64,000 nucleotides of DNA, from positions 124,001 through 188,000 of the forward strand of contig NZ_JBGRUO010000003.1 in NCBI RefSeq assembly GCF_041537905.1. Direction: 5' to 3'. A program made the translations under genes and the position numbers. Origin of the DNA: Ruegeria_C sp041537905 (lineage in GTDB: Bacteria; Pseudomonadota; Alphaproteobacteria; Rhodobacterales; Rhodobacteraceae). Shown here piece by piece: positions 8,330 through 16,950 of this stretch. Each line of letters starts with the position of its first letter. The stretch's first letter is position 1. The notes beneath the pieces were generated by a model, which had not been told where the DNA came from, did no database searches, and worked only from the letters and a program-made list of their open reading frames with translations.

Positions 8330-9076
8330 ATGACTGAAAAGAATGAAAAAAACGGAATTCAGGTCATTTCCAGGGCCGCGACGATTCTGCGAGCATTGAA
8401 GGAAACACAATCGGGTATGAGTCTGGGGAAAATCGCCGAACGGGTCGATCTGCCCCGCTCAACGGTACAGAGAATCACCAGCGCGTTGGCGGAAGAAAGG
8501 TTCGTAATCTCCGATGCTGGCGGCGGCGGACTTCGGTTGGGGCCGGAACTCAGCGCTCTGGCCGGCGCTGCGCAATACAATATCGTAGAGCATTGTCGCC
8601 TGTTGCTGACCGAGCTGACCCAGAAAACCGGCGAAACCACTGACCTTGCCGTCATGCGTGGCATCGGCATGGTGTTTCTCGATCAGGTGCCCGGCGTTTA
8701 CCGGCTTACAACGGTATCGCAAGTGGGTGAGGTCTTCCCTCTGACGACCACCGCCAACGGCAAAGCCTGTCTGGCGCAACTTGAGGAAAGCGCAGCCGTC
8801 AAACTCATCCGAAACGAATGGGACCGAAACGGTGTCAAACGTGATCTTGAGGTTCTGCTGCAAGAACTCGCAGAGGTCCGCCATACTGGGCTCGCCTATG
8901 ATCTGGACGAACACTCAGCCGGTGTTTCCGCCATCGGGTTCTCTTTTAGAGATTGGGGCGGCGACCTCCACGCTATCTCGATCCCGGTTCCCTCAACACG
9001 TTTCGGGCGGCAAAGAGCTTTGATTGAGCATGCCCTGCTTGAAACGGCAGCCAGCATTCACCAGACATTTGAGTGA
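8330..9076 (+). CDS. IclR family transcriptional regulator
   Basis: A 248-residue regulator with an N-terminal winged helix (helix-turn-helix about residues 31-53, LGKIAERVDLPRSTVQRI) and a C-terminal IclR effector domain (about 75-248). The ATG at 8330 has AGGA nine bases upstream; a GTG at 8300 is less likely. It is divergent from the cyclase-transporter-BKACE operon, the standard position for an IclR protein that controls a catabolic operon in response to a pathway metabolite. Confidence 0.93.
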   Translation: MTEKNEKNGIQVISRAATILRALKETQSGMSLGKIAERVDLPRSTVQRITSALAEERFVISDAGGGGLRLGPELSALAGAAQYNIVEHCRLLLTELTQKTGETTDLAVMRGIGMVFLDQVPGVYRLTTVSQVGEVFPLTTTANGKACLAQLEESAAVKLIRNEWDRNGVKRDLEVLLQELAEVRHTGLAYDLDEHSAGVSAIGFSFRDWGGDLHAISIPVPSTRFGRQRALIEHALLETAASIHQTFE

Positions 9077-9124
9077 GCTTTCGGCGAACGCGAAATCTGG
9101 ACAGAAGTGGCACAGAAGAATTGC

Positions 9125-9299
9125 TATTTTTGGTGCCCGAGTTCGCAGGATACCCAAGCGAGGCCATACTGGCCTCGCCCTTGCTCCGGATGTGGCGTCC
9201 GCCTGTGGCTGGGGAAACTTGAAGCCGGCGCGCCGCTTCCCCACCTCTCAAACCATGGTTGATCAGTCGCGCAAAACGCTGACGGAGTTCCTTTAGCAT
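9125..9299 (-). pseudogene. Truncated IS630-type transposase N-terminus
   Basis: The minus-strand frame starting at the ATG at 9299 reads ELRQRFARLINHGLRGGEAA followed by RRLQVSPATG, which resembles the N-terminal helix-turn-helix of IS630 family transposases. Similarity fades after about 55-60 residues, and the catalytic DDE part is absent from the 275-base gap between iclR and the acyl-CoA ligase gene. No terminal inverted repeats were found. Interpreted as a decayed insertion-sequence fragment; boundaries are approximate. Confidence 0.55.
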
Positions 9300-9351
9300 C
9301 ACAGGCCTCCCTTCGACCGAAGCTTTTGTCGAAGTGCTTTTGGCCAAGGAT

Positions 9352-10965
9352 TTACGGCATCAGCATGTCGCCAAACTCTTCACGTAGCTTGTTCTTGAGA
9401 ACCTTGCCGGTGGCCCCCAACGGCAGTTCTTCTACGAAGACGACCGCGTCGGGCATTTGCCATTTCGCGATTTTGCCGTCGTAGAACGCGATCAATTCAT
9501 CGTCGGTGATCTGGCCGGTCTTTTGCGCGACGATCACAGGGCGTTCGTCCCATTTCGGATGCCGCGCGGCGATTGCGGCGGCATTGGCGATCGCGGGATG
9601 GCCGATGGCGATGTTCTCAAGCTCAACGGTGGAAATCCACTCGCCGCCCGACTTGATGATATCCTTGGACCGGTCGCGGATTACCATGTAACCATCAGGG
9701 TCGATCGTTGCGACATCGCCAGTGTCGAACCAGCCATCCTCGGACAGTGTGTTGCCGTCATGCCCGAAATAGGTGTCGACGATCCAATGACCTTTGATCT
9801 GCAGCATACCCTGCGTTTCGCCATCATTGGCCAGCGTGTTGCCTTCGTCATCGACGACGCGCAGGTCAACACCAAAGGGCGGACGGCCCTGACCCATGCG
9901 CAGCGCGTTCATGGCATCATCGTCAAGCTCTGCGTGCTTGGCCTTGGGCTGGTTCGCGGTTCCAAGCGGTGACGTCTCGGTCATGCCCCAGGCGTGGATC
10001 ATCTCGATCCCATGCTTTTCGCGGAACTCGTTGAACATGCTGGGTGGCATGGCGGACCCGCCCACCACGGTACGGCGCATCGTCGGCAGGTTGGTGCCGC
10101 GCGCGCTCATCTCGGCCAGCAGACCCAGCCAGATGGTTGGCACGCCCAGCGAGATGGTGACCTCTTCCGCTTCGATCAGGTTGACGAGGCTGGCCCCGTC
10201 CATGCCCGGCCCGGGCAGTACCAGCTTGGCGCCAACCACGGCGGCAACATAGGGAATGCCCCAGGCCGAGACGTGGAACATCGGAACCACGGGCAGAACC
10301 GAATCCCGGCCCGACAGGTTCAGCGCGTCCGGCAGGGCGATGGCAAGCGCATGCAGCGAGATCGACCGGTGCGTATACTGGACACCCTTCGGGTTTCCGG
10401 TGGTGCCAGAGGTATAGCACAGGCTGGCGGGCGCGGTTTCCTCGATATCGGGCCAGACGTAATCCGGATCGCCGGTTTCCAGCAGCTCGTCGTAAAACAG
10501 CAGCCCATCCACCATCGCGGCGGCTTCCTCGTCGCGCGGACCCATGAGCACAACTGCTTTGACCGTCTTCAGCATCTGGCCCAGCTTAGCGGCTACCGGC
10601 AGAAAGGTCTTATCCAGGAACAGAACCTGATCCTCGGCGTGGTTGATGATGTAAACCAGTTGCTCGGGGAAGAGGCGAGGGTTGATCGTATGACAGACCA
10701 TACCGCCGCTGGCGACGCCGAAGTAAATCTCAAGGTGGCGCACATTGTTCCACGCAATGGTGGCAACCCGCTCACCTTGCTGAACACCCAACTTGTTCAG
10801 GGCCGAGGCGAGTCTGCGCGCGTTCCTGGCAACTTCAGACCAGTTGGACCGGCGCACGCCCCCCGTCGTTTCAACAGAAACAACCTCTGTATCGCCGTGG
10901 AATTTGCTTGCGTGGTCGATTATCGCGCCCACGTTGAGTTGTTGGTACATCATCGTACCTGTCAT
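9352..10965 (-). CDS. Acyl-CoA ligase, AMP-forming (DmdB-like / medium-to-long-chain fatty acyl-CoA synthetase)
   Basis: A 537-residue adenylate-forming enzyme: acid + ATP + CoA gives acyl-CoA + AMP + PPi. The P-loop-like motif YTSGTTGNPKG is at residues 184-194, the GWFDTGD motif follows near 420, and the catalytic lysine is K521 in ATGKVLK. The start at 10965 has GAGGAG seven bases upstream. Overall sequence style (HTINPRLFPEQLVYI block near residue 92, MFHVSAWGIPY block) is that of the Roseobacter 3-methylmercaptopropionate-CoA ligase DmdB group, but fatty acid ligases share it. No other DMSP gene is adjacent, so specificity stays open. Confidence 0.9.
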   Translation of the reverse strand: MTGTMMYQQLNVGAIIDHASKFHGDTEVVSVETTGGVRRSNWSEVARNARRLASALNKLGVQQGERVATIAWNNVRHLEIYFGVASGGMVCHTINPRLFPEQLVYIINHAEDQVLFLDKTFLPVAAKLGQMLKTVKAVVLMGPRDEEAAAMVDGLLFYDELLETGDPDYVWPDIEETAPASLCYTSGTTGNPKGVQYTHRSISLHALAIALPDALNLSGRDSVLPVVPMFHVSAWGIPYVAAVVGAKLVLPGPGMDGASLVNLIEAEEVTISLGVPTIWLGLLAEMSARGTNLPTMRRTVVGGSAMPPSMFNEFREKHGIEMIHAWGMTETSPLGTANQPKAKHAELDDDAMNALRMGQGRPPFGVDLRVVDDEGNTLANDGETQGMLQIKGHWIVDTYFGHDGNTLSEDGWFDTGDVATIDPDGYMVIRDRSKDIIKSGGEWISTVELENIAIGHPAIANAAAIAARHPKWDERPVIVAQKTGQITDDELIAFYDGKIAKWQMPDAVVFVEELPLGATGKVLKNKLREEFGDMLMP

Positions 10966-11205
10966 ATGCAGTCTCCTCTTCTGCAATTTCCGGGTCGTCG
11001 CCCGTTGGTGGTCAGTTGACGTTTGTTGCCGCTTAGATTTCTGCGGGGGTGTTTCACGTCAGGATTGCCGCATCCCGTGCAGCCCTGACGCAGTGATCCG
11101 GGGACGAGAGACACAGCCCGGGCCTCAGCGAAACTGAGATGCTACGTCCGGGGGATTTCATGATGGTCTCATTGCCCACAAATTCAGATGAACCAAACGG
11201 CTCGG

Positions 11206-11661
11206 CTAGAGTCTTATTGCACGGCAGGCAATCGTTGCCCCAATGAGTGCGCCTGCGGTTGTCTGGGGAATAGATGGTGCGAAACTGAGCGGCGACAGCG
11301 TTCCGGTTCCAATGCACAATCCGATCACGTCGTAATTGTGAATGACGTTTGCCCCCCAAAGAGACGTCAACGCTCCGATCACGGCAAATGCCAGAACCCG
11401 CGCAAAACCTTTGCTGGTCAGGACAAACAGCATCGCCAACACAAAAACCGCCCCCTGGCCCAACCCCGCAACCAGCAGATACCAGGCATGATTTGCAATT
11501 GCGGCTTTTGTACTCATCGCGGCGTACAACAGGTCATCGCCCCAAAGAGAAACCTCAATCACAGCCTTTGCGAGGAACGCTGCGACCGCGCAGACCAGCA
11601 ACATGCGCAGGCTGAGCGGGCTGAACCACAACCGGCTCTGGTGTTGCAGGACAGCCGACAT
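11206..11661 (-). CDS. Small integral membrane protein of unknown function (second of a pair)
   Basis: I do not recognise the family. The 151-residue product has about four hydrophobic segments (roughly 17-35, 59-82, 88-105 and 120-140) and a short cytoplasmic N-terminus. Its ATG overlaps the stop of the upstream gene in the form TGATG, so the two are translationally coupled and probably form one complex. Two paired small membrane proteins of similar length suggest a transporter or a membrane anchor, but nothing in sequence proves it. Confidence 0.6.
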   Translation of the reverse strand: MSAVLQHQSRLWFSPLSLRMLLVCAVAAFLAKAVIEVSLWGDDLLYAAMSTKAAIANHAWYLLVAGLGQGAVFVLAMLFVLTSKGFARVLAFAVIGALTSLWGANVIHNYDVIGLCIGTGTLSPLSFAPSIPQTTAGALIGATIACRAIRL

Positions 11662-12137
11662 CACAGGCGCAGTGCTTCGCAGACGGCTCTGCCGCGCTCT
11701 GTAAACAGCAGGAGCGAAATCAGCAGAGCTCCGACGAAGGACAGGATCATGTTCTTGTAGACAAAGATCATGCCCATCTCGCGTGCGCCGTAGTAATTGA
11801 CGTTCAGGGCGATCTCGTAACAAAAATACCCACATGCCGCGTAGGGTACAAACGCAACGGTCGTCCCCCAGAGTATGGAGGATTTACCCTCGAAGCGGTC
11901 CACGACAAAGACATCCAGGAAAACACCTGCCAAGGCTCCCATGCCGACGCCGCAGAAAAAGCCCCAGAACGCCATGACCCATATGGGCTGGCCCGGATAC
12001 AGGATGACGCCCTGGACAAGGATGAACATGATTTCTGCAAAAATGCCTCCGATCACACCCAAGACGATTGGGCGCAGGTACTTCTTGCGCATTGCAATGA
12101 CGTCACTTGGTGACGCAGTCGGAGCATAGACCCCCAT
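11661..12137 (-). CDS. Small integral membrane protein of unknown function (first of a pair)
   Basis: The product is 158 residues with an N-terminal basic stretch (RKKYLRP) and about four hydrophobic segments (about 22-43, 52-76, 89-108, 126-147), the second being glycine-rich (FFCGVGMGALAG). The start has GGAGG eight bases upstream of the ATG. It overlaps the following membrane gene by one base. No family assigned. The pair sits between the acyl-CoA ligase gene and a small open frame, all on the minus strand. Confidence 0.62.
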   Translation of the reverse strand: MGVYAPTASPSDVIAMRKKYLRPIVLGVIGGIFAEIMFILVQGVILYPGQPIWVMAFWGFFCGVGMGALAGVFLDVFVVDRFEGKSSILWGTTVAFVPYAACGYFCYEIALNVNYYGAREMGMIFVYKNMILSFVGALLISLLLFTERGRAVCEALRL

Positions 12138-12219
12138 GTATCGTTCCTCCCTTGGAACTCCAAAAAATCAGACGTAACTACAGAACCGATCTGAGCCGAT
12201 CAGGTCTTTTCGTCCCTGC

Positions 12220-12408
12220 CTAGAAAAGTTGACGACTCGGCGATATCCGTGCTGCTGATAGGGGCGGTTTTGAAACACCCCGCGGATCTTTCACACACTC
12301 ACTGGTATTCAACAGCCCCAGGCTGCCCGCATCAGCTTTGGAAACTGACAGGCCGGACAATGCAGAAGCTTTGCCGTGCGTGGAACAGTTGTATCGTGCA
12401 GTTGTCAT
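12220..12408 (-). CDS. Possible 62-residue small protein with strong ribosome-binding site
   Basis: A short frame beginning MTTARYNCST. It would be dismissed as chance except that its ATG is preceded by GGGAGGACGCA, the same sequence that precedes the periplasmic binding protein gene at 5101. The peptide is hydrophilic, serine-rich and shows no domain or signal peptide. It lies 82 bases upstream of the membrane protein pair and may be the first gene of that unit, a leader peptide, or a remnant of an older gene start whose body was lost. Confidence 0.3.
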   Translation of the reverse strand: MTTARYNCSTHGKASALSGLSVSKADAGSLGLLNTSECVKDPRGVSKPPLSAARISPSRQLF

Positions 12409-12730
12409 TGCGTCCTCCCAGCGCGATAGACATAACAGGGGCAAAAAGGTTCATAAAAGCAACTAAAACGTGACGTCATTTTTTGTGCTCTGCTGTTGAG
12501 CGGCTGAGAAGCCGACATTACCTTAACGTCAACCATAGGTCGGATTTACCGACATGATATTGGCGAAGGATCTGGGAAGCGTTCTGGTGTTAACCCGGGT
12601 TTTATCTTGAAATCTGAGCGTTTTGCCGCGAACCAAACACCCAGAGCCGTTCATCCGGAGCAGCTCGACACGGGAAAACGTGAAATGCACAACCGGTGGT
12701 CCATTAGAAAATGACTTCAGTAGAAAATCC
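12409..12730. other. Gene-free divergent region upstream of the HxlR gene
   Basis: This 322-base stretch lies between the small minus-strand frame and the HxlR regulator, so it should hold promoters for both directions. It is less G+C rich than its surroundings between about 12465 and 12540. I see no clear palindrome, RNA gene or further coding frame. Upstream in-frame codons of the HxlR gene reach to 12623 but lack a ribosome site. Confidence 0.5.
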
Positions 12731-13243
12731 ATGACCGTTCCACTTTCTGATAGAAACTGCAGCTGGGCGCGGTCTCTCGATGTTCTGGGGGACAAATGGA
12801 GCCTTCTGATCGTGCGGGAAGCACTGGTCGGGGCCACGCGGTTCTCTGACTTTCAGCGTAGCCTCGACATGGCCAGGAACGTATTGACCAACCGTCTCGA
12901 AGCATTGTGCGAGGCAGGAATTCTGAGCAAGCATCCGCAAAAGGAAGGCAGTTCCAGGAGCTTTTACGTTTTGACGCCAAAGGGAAGCGCGCTTTTTCCC
13001 GTTGTTGTCGCGTTGGGCCAGTGGGGCGACAAATGGATATTCGGCTCGGAAGGCGAGCCGGTGCGCCTTGTCGAGCGCATGACAGAGATACCTTTGCAGG
13101 AAATCACTGTTGCGACTGAAACCGGCCAAACCGTGACTCCGGCCGATCTGAAGCTTATGCCGGGCCCGGGCGCAGAACCAAGCACGCGGAAACACCTCAA
13201 GAAAATGCAGAATGCCTGCCACAATGGCACCGGCTCGAAATAG
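12731..13243 (+). CDS. HxlR family winged-helix transcriptional regulator
   Basis: A 170-residue protein whose first 100 residues match the HxlR fold: conserved N-terminal cysteine in SDRNCSWARSLDVLGDKWSL (residues 6-25, C10), then FSDFQRSL and VLTNRLEALCEAGIL with the recognition helix, then the wing with YVLTPKG. The C-terminal 60 residues are extra and unassigned. The start MTVPLS is selected because the family begins a few residues before the cysteine. HxlR proteins often sense electrophiles or redox through this cysteine. Probable targets are the adjacent membrane pair or itself. Confidence 0.85.
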   Translation: MTVPLSDRNCSWARSLDVLGDKWSLLIVREALVGATRFSDFQRSLDMARNVLTNRLEALCEAGILSKHPQKEGSSRSFYVLTPKGSALFPVVVALGQWGDKWIFGSEGEPVRLVERMTEIPLQEITVATETGQTVTPADLKLMPGPGAEPSTRKHLKKMQNACHNGTGSK

Positions 13244-13278
13244 GGTCTCCCTGCGATAGCAAACCCCCTTCACTAAGT

Positions 13279-13800
13279 TCAGGGTGTTTTGAGCCTGGCC
13301 AGACGACGCGCGGCGGCATTCAATAGACAAATGCTATATAGTTTGTGCGCTGGCAACGCGATGCGGAACACAAGACCAAGCCGAGGTCGTTCGCCGTCTT
13401 CAGCTTGGGCAGGCTCCAAAACAGATCCGAAATAAAGCCTCGTACAGCCCTGACTTTCGTGATCCAACAGGAACCAGGATCGGGTCCGGTTGCTTCCGCT
13501 GACGGCTTTGGCAATCATTTGATTGTCCTGCCGCTGCTCAAGTCGCCACACTGCGAAGGCGTTGGTATCGCCGGTAATGTAGGCCGACAAATCCCGGTCG
13601 CTTGTTGGCACCTTCAACAGCGATCTCAGGATCAGACGTTCCAGGCGAAACAGCCAGCTGCCATAGAACGCTGACAGATAGTCCTCAAACGTCACGTGGC
13701 CGGAAATCTCTGTTGAGAAACAATCGGTATAGAAACCCGGTTTGGATGCATAGCTGTCGATCAGCGAACCAGATGGCGGTTCGGTCGCCCGCGCGCGCAT
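13279..13800 (-). CDS. Conserved-looking protein of unknown function (173 residues)
   Basis: The start ATG overlaps the stop codon of the esterase gene by one base (TAATG), which supports real translation and operon membership. The product has no signal peptide or membrane helix. Features seen are an aromatic-rich N-terminal half (ISGHVTFEDYLSAFYGSWLF near residues 32-51), a central AVWRLEQR block, RSWFLLDHE, and an Ala/Arg-rich C-terminal helix. I cannot assign a family with confidence; the pattern recalls DUF2867-like proteins. It terminates the minus-strand fatty-acid-type group starting at the acyl-CoA dehydrogenase. Confidence 0.65.
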   Translation of the reverse strand: MRARATEPPSGSLIDSYASKPGFYTDCFSTEISGHVTFEDYLSAFYGSWLFRLERLILRSLLKVPTSDRDLSAYITGDTNAFAVWRLEQRQDNQMIAKAVSGSNRTRSWFLLDHESQGCTRLYFGSVLEPAQAEDGERPRLGLVFRIALPAHKLYSICLLNAAARRLARLKTP

Positions 13801-14738
13801 TACGCCACCTTGGCAGTCTCGCCAGAGGCAAGATGCCTCTTCAAGAAGGCACGCGTCCTCTCAAGAAAGAGCCCCGACGTCTTCCATTCCGGCGCCATGA
13901 TTTCAAACACATGCGGCGCGCCATCAACATACATAGTCTCGCAGGGCACTCCGGCGTCGATTAGACGGTCCGCATATGTGCGGGTTTCTTCAGAGAACAG
14001 ATCATATGTGCCAACGCCGATCCAAGTCGGAGGCAGGCCGCTCAACTCCTCCCGCCGCGCCGGTGCCGCATATTCCGACACATAAGCATCTCCGGCCTTG
14101 GCCGGATGCAGATAGGCGTTCCACGCCACCTTGTTGCAGCGGTTGTTCCAGATCTCAAACGTTTCCTTGTCCAGCGATCGGTCCGCTGCGGTGCGGTCGT
14201 CCAGCATTGGATAATGCAGAACCTGCGCCACCGGCTGCTGTCCACCCTCGTCGTGAATGCGGTTCACCAGAGCTGCCGCTAGCCCGCCGCCGCCGCTTTG
14301 ACCCAGAATGGCCATACGCGTCGAGTCGATGTCTTCCGCGTCCAGCATCCATTGCCACGCCGCGTGCACGTCGTCCAAGGCCGCAGGGTAGGGGTTTTCC
14401 GGTGCCCAACGGTATTCAACGGTCACAATTGGAACGCGGAGCCAGCGTGCAAAACGCGAAGCGACCTCGTTCACCTGCTCGGTCGTTCCAGCAATAAAAC
14501 CGCCACCATGTATCCACAGCACGCCCCCTTCAAGCGCTGGTGCGATGGGACGAAACACACGCAAGAGCAGCGGTCCGATATTGTATTCGTCTACCGTCGC
14601 ACCAAATTCCGCTTTGGTCTTCGAGCCCATGTTGTAAAGGAAGCGCCCCAGCGGGATGGTCGCGCGGTTGAAATACGGGAAAACCGGCAGCCAGCGGTAC
14701 GCATCGGCAAGCTCGGGGTTCAGCCTGTCATTTGCCAT
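13800..14738 (-). CDS. Alpha/beta hydrolase, hormone-sensitive-lipase type esterase
   Basis: A 312-residue esterase. The oxyanion-hole motif HGGG is at residues 77-80 and the nucleophile elbow GQSGG at 146-150 puts the catalytic serine at 148. A downstream Asp in GTYDLFSEE and a His in GAPHVFEI complete the triad. The start at 14738 has AAGGAG six bases upstream. It lies between a strong hairpin (14763-14807) and the 173-residue unknown. It likely hydrolyses a short-chain ester or lactone feeding acids to the adjacent beta-oxidation type enzymes; substrate unknown. Confidence 0.88.
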   Translation of the reverse strand: MANDRLNPELADAYRWLPVFPYFNRATIPLGRFLYNMGSKTKAEFGATVDEYNIGPLLLRVFRPIAPALEGGVLWIHGGGFIAGTTEQVNEVASRFARWLRVPIVTVEYRWAPENPYPAALDDVHAAWQWMLDAEDIDSTRMAILGQSGGGGLAAALVNRIHDEGGQQPVAQVLHYPMLDDRTAADRSLDKETFEIWNNRCNKVAWNAYLHPAKAGDAYVSEYAAPARREELSGLPPTWIGVGTYDLFSEETRTYADRLIDAGVPCETMYVDGAPHVFEIMAPEWKTSGLFLERTRAFLKRHLASGETAKVA

Positions 14739-14762
14739 TTCATTCTCCTTCTTTATTCGCAC

Positions 14763-14807
14763 CGCAGGTGCAGGATATGAAGGCCCGCACCATATCCTGC
14801 ACCTGCG
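14763..14807. repeat. Perfect 17-bp inverted repeat hairpin
   Basis: Arms at 14763-14779 (CGCAGGTGCAGGATATG) and 14791-14807 are exact reverse complements around an 11-base loop. It lies between the fadH-like stop (14824) and the esterase start (14738). There is no T run on either side, so it is not a canonical intrinsic terminator; it could protect the 3' end of the upstream message, attenuate readthrough or be an operator. Confidence 0.8.
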
Positions 14808-14823
14808 ACCGAATGCGCGTGGA

Positions 14824-16836
14824 TCAGACCACTGCTGCCAGTCTGACGGCCTGGTCGATAGCGCGTCTTGCGTCGAGTTCTGCGGCGACGTCGGCACCGC
14901 CGATGAGGGTGGGGGTGCCGCCCATTTCGGTGGCCAGATCACGGTTTGATTCCTGCCCTGCGCAGAGGATGACGTTGTCCACCTTCAGCACCTGCGGTTC
15001 ACCGTCGACGGTGATGTGCAGGCCCTCATCGTCGATCTTCACATACTGGCAGCCGCCGATCATGTTCACCCTGGCGCGCTGCAGCTGTGCGCGGTGGATC
15101 CAGCCGGTGGTCGGCCCCAGGTTCTCGCCAAGTTTCGACGTCTTACGCTGCAGCAGATAGACGTCGCGTGCGGGGGCGGGGATCTCCGGCGCGCCGGTCA
15201 AGCCGCCCCGGGTCTTGCCGCTCAGGTCGATGCCCCATTCGCGGGCAAACTGATCGGGGTCCAGGCTGGCGGAGGGGCCGGAATGGACAAGAAACTCGCT
15301 GACGTCAAAGCCGATGCCGCCCGCGCCGATCACCGCCACGCGTTTGCCAACGGGCTTCTTGTCACGCAGCACATCGACATAGGTCATGACCTTGGGGTGA
15401 TCGATGCCAACAATCTGCGGCTCGCGCGGATGCACACCGGTTGCGGTGATCACTTCGTCAAACCCGTCCAGATCCTCGGGTTTGACGAAGGTGTTCAGGC
15501 GCAGATCGACACCAGACAGTTCGATTTCCTTGCCGAAATAGCGCATGGTTTCGTGAAATTCTTCCTTGCCGGGCACTTGCACCGCGATGTTGAGCTGCCC
15601 GCCAATCTTGTCAGCCGCGTCAAACAAGGTCACGTTGTGGCCGCGCCGCGCCGCCGTCGTGGCATATGCCAGCCCAGCCGGGCCCGCGCCGACAACCGCG
15701 ATCTTCTTTGGCGCGTCGGTCGGCACAATCTCGATCTCGGTTTCATGGGCCGCGCGCGGGTTCACCAGACACGACGTGACCTGTTGCATGAACACCTGAT
15801 CCAGACAGGCCTGGTTGCAGCCGATGCAGGTGTTGATCTCGTCCGAGCGGCCGTCGGCAGCTTTTACCACAAACTCGGCATCAGCCAAGAAGGGGCGCGC
15901 CATCGACACCATGTCCGCGTCGCCGCGTTCCAGGATCTCTTCGGCCACTTCCGGCGTGTTGATCCGGTTCGAGGTGATGACCGGCACCGAAACCGCGCCC
16001 TTGAACGCGGCGGTGATGCGGGTGAAGGCGGCGCGCGGCACCAGCGTGGCGATGGTGGGCACCCGCGCCTCGTGCCAGCCGATGCCGGTATTGATGATCG
16101 AAATCCCGGCCTTCTCCAATTCCTGCCCCAGCTCGATCACCTCTTCCATGGTCGAGCCGCCCTCGACCAGGTCCAGCATCGACAGGCGGAAGATCAGCAG
16201 GAAGTTCTCGCCCACGGCCTCGCGCGTGCGGCGCACGATCTCAACCGCCAGACGGGTCCGATTCTGGTAAGAGCCGCCCCAGCCATCGGTCCGGTGGTTC
16301 ACGCGCTCGGCGATGAACTGGTTGATGAAATAGCCCTCGGACCCCATGATCTCGACCCCGTCATAGCCGGCTTTCTGGGCACAGACGGCGCAGTTGACGA
16401 AATCGTCGATCTGCTTCTCGATCTCGTCCGAGGTCAGTTCGCGCGGGACAAACGGGTTGATCGGGGCCTTGATGGGTGAGGCGCTGATGTTGTCGGGGTT
16501 ATAGGCGTAGCGACCGGTGTGCAGGATCTGCATGCAGATGACCCCGCCCGCCTCATGCACCGCCTCGGCGATCGGGCGATGCTCTTCGATATCATGCTCG
16601 TTCATCATGGTGCCGCCGCCCTTGATCACGGCACTTTCCGGGTTGGGGCCGACGCCACCGGTTACGATCAGGCCAACGCCCCCGCGTGCGCGATCCGCAT
16701 AAAACCGCGCCATGCGTTCGACACCCCCCTCGATATCCTCAAGACCAAGGTGCATCGACCCCATCAAAACGCGGTTCGGCAAGGTCACATGACCAACTTC
16801 GAGCGGTGCAAAAAGGTTGGGATACTGTTCAGTCAT
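14824..16836 (-). CDS. fadH: 2,4-dienoyl-CoA reductase type FMN/FAD/4Fe-4S oxidoreductase (FadH-like)
   Basis: A 670-residue enzyme with the layout of E. coli FadH (about 672). An N-terminal OYE-like FMN barrel (about 1-330) carries Y169 and H255 at positions matching the FadH acid pair. A 4Fe-4S cluster set follows at C337, C340, C344 and C356. Then comes a FAD/NADPH domain with GAGPAG at 383-388 and a second dinucleotide motif GAGGIG. It reduces 2,4-dienoyl-CoA during unsaturated fatty acid oxidation; related proteins act on other enones or demethylate amines, so substrate is inferred. It is 114 bases after the acyl-CoA dehydrogenase gene. Confidence 0.85.
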   Translation of the reverse strand: MTEQYPNLFAPLEVGHVTLPNRVLMGSMHLGLEDIEGGVERMARFYADRARGGVGLIVTGGVGPNPESAVIKGGGTMMNEHDIEEHRPIAEAVHEAGGVICMQILHTGRYAYNPDNISASPIKAPINPFVPRELTSDEIEKQIDDFVNCAVCAQKAGYDGVEIMGSEGYFINQFIAERVNHRTDGWGGSYQNRTRLAVEIVRRTREAVGENFLLIFRLSMLDLVEGGSTMEEVIELGQELEKAGISIINTGIGWHEARVPTIATLVPRAAFTRITAAFKGAVSVPVITSNRINTPEVAEEILERGDADMVSMARPFLADAEFVVKAADGRSDEINTCIGCNQACLDQVFMQQVTSCLVNPRAAHETEIEIVPTDAPKKIAVVGAGPAGLAYATTAARRGHNVTLFDAADKIGGQLNIAVQVPGKEEFHETMRYFGKEIELSGVDLRLNTFVKPEDLDGFDEVITATGVHPREPQIVGIDHPKVMTYVDVLRDKKPVGKRVAVIGAGGIGFDVSEFLVHSGPSASLDPDQFAREWGIDLSGKTRGGLTGAPEIPAPARDVYLLQRKTSKLGENLGPTTGWIHRAQLQRARVNMIGGCQYVKIDDEGLHITVDGEPQVLKVDNVILCAGQESNRDLATEMGGTPTLIGGADVAAELDARRAIDQAVRLAAVV

Positions 16837-16950
16837 TGGCTTGATATCCTCCTGTCGGCTACGGGGAGTTTAGCTTATCTGACCCGGTAGCTGGTGTTTC
16901 ATAGCTGTGCCGGTCACTTTGAATGTCCGGCGGGGTTTATCTCGGAAGTC

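Noticed and set aside
11054..11359. A minus-strand frame of about 100 residues between the acyl-CoA ligase and membrane genes
   Set aside because: No ribosome site, Arg-rich low-complexity content, overlaps a supported gene.
15016..16479. A 487-residue plus-strand open frame opposite the FadH-like gene
   Set aside because: Antisense frame without motifs; all FadH catalytic and cluster residues are on the minus strand.
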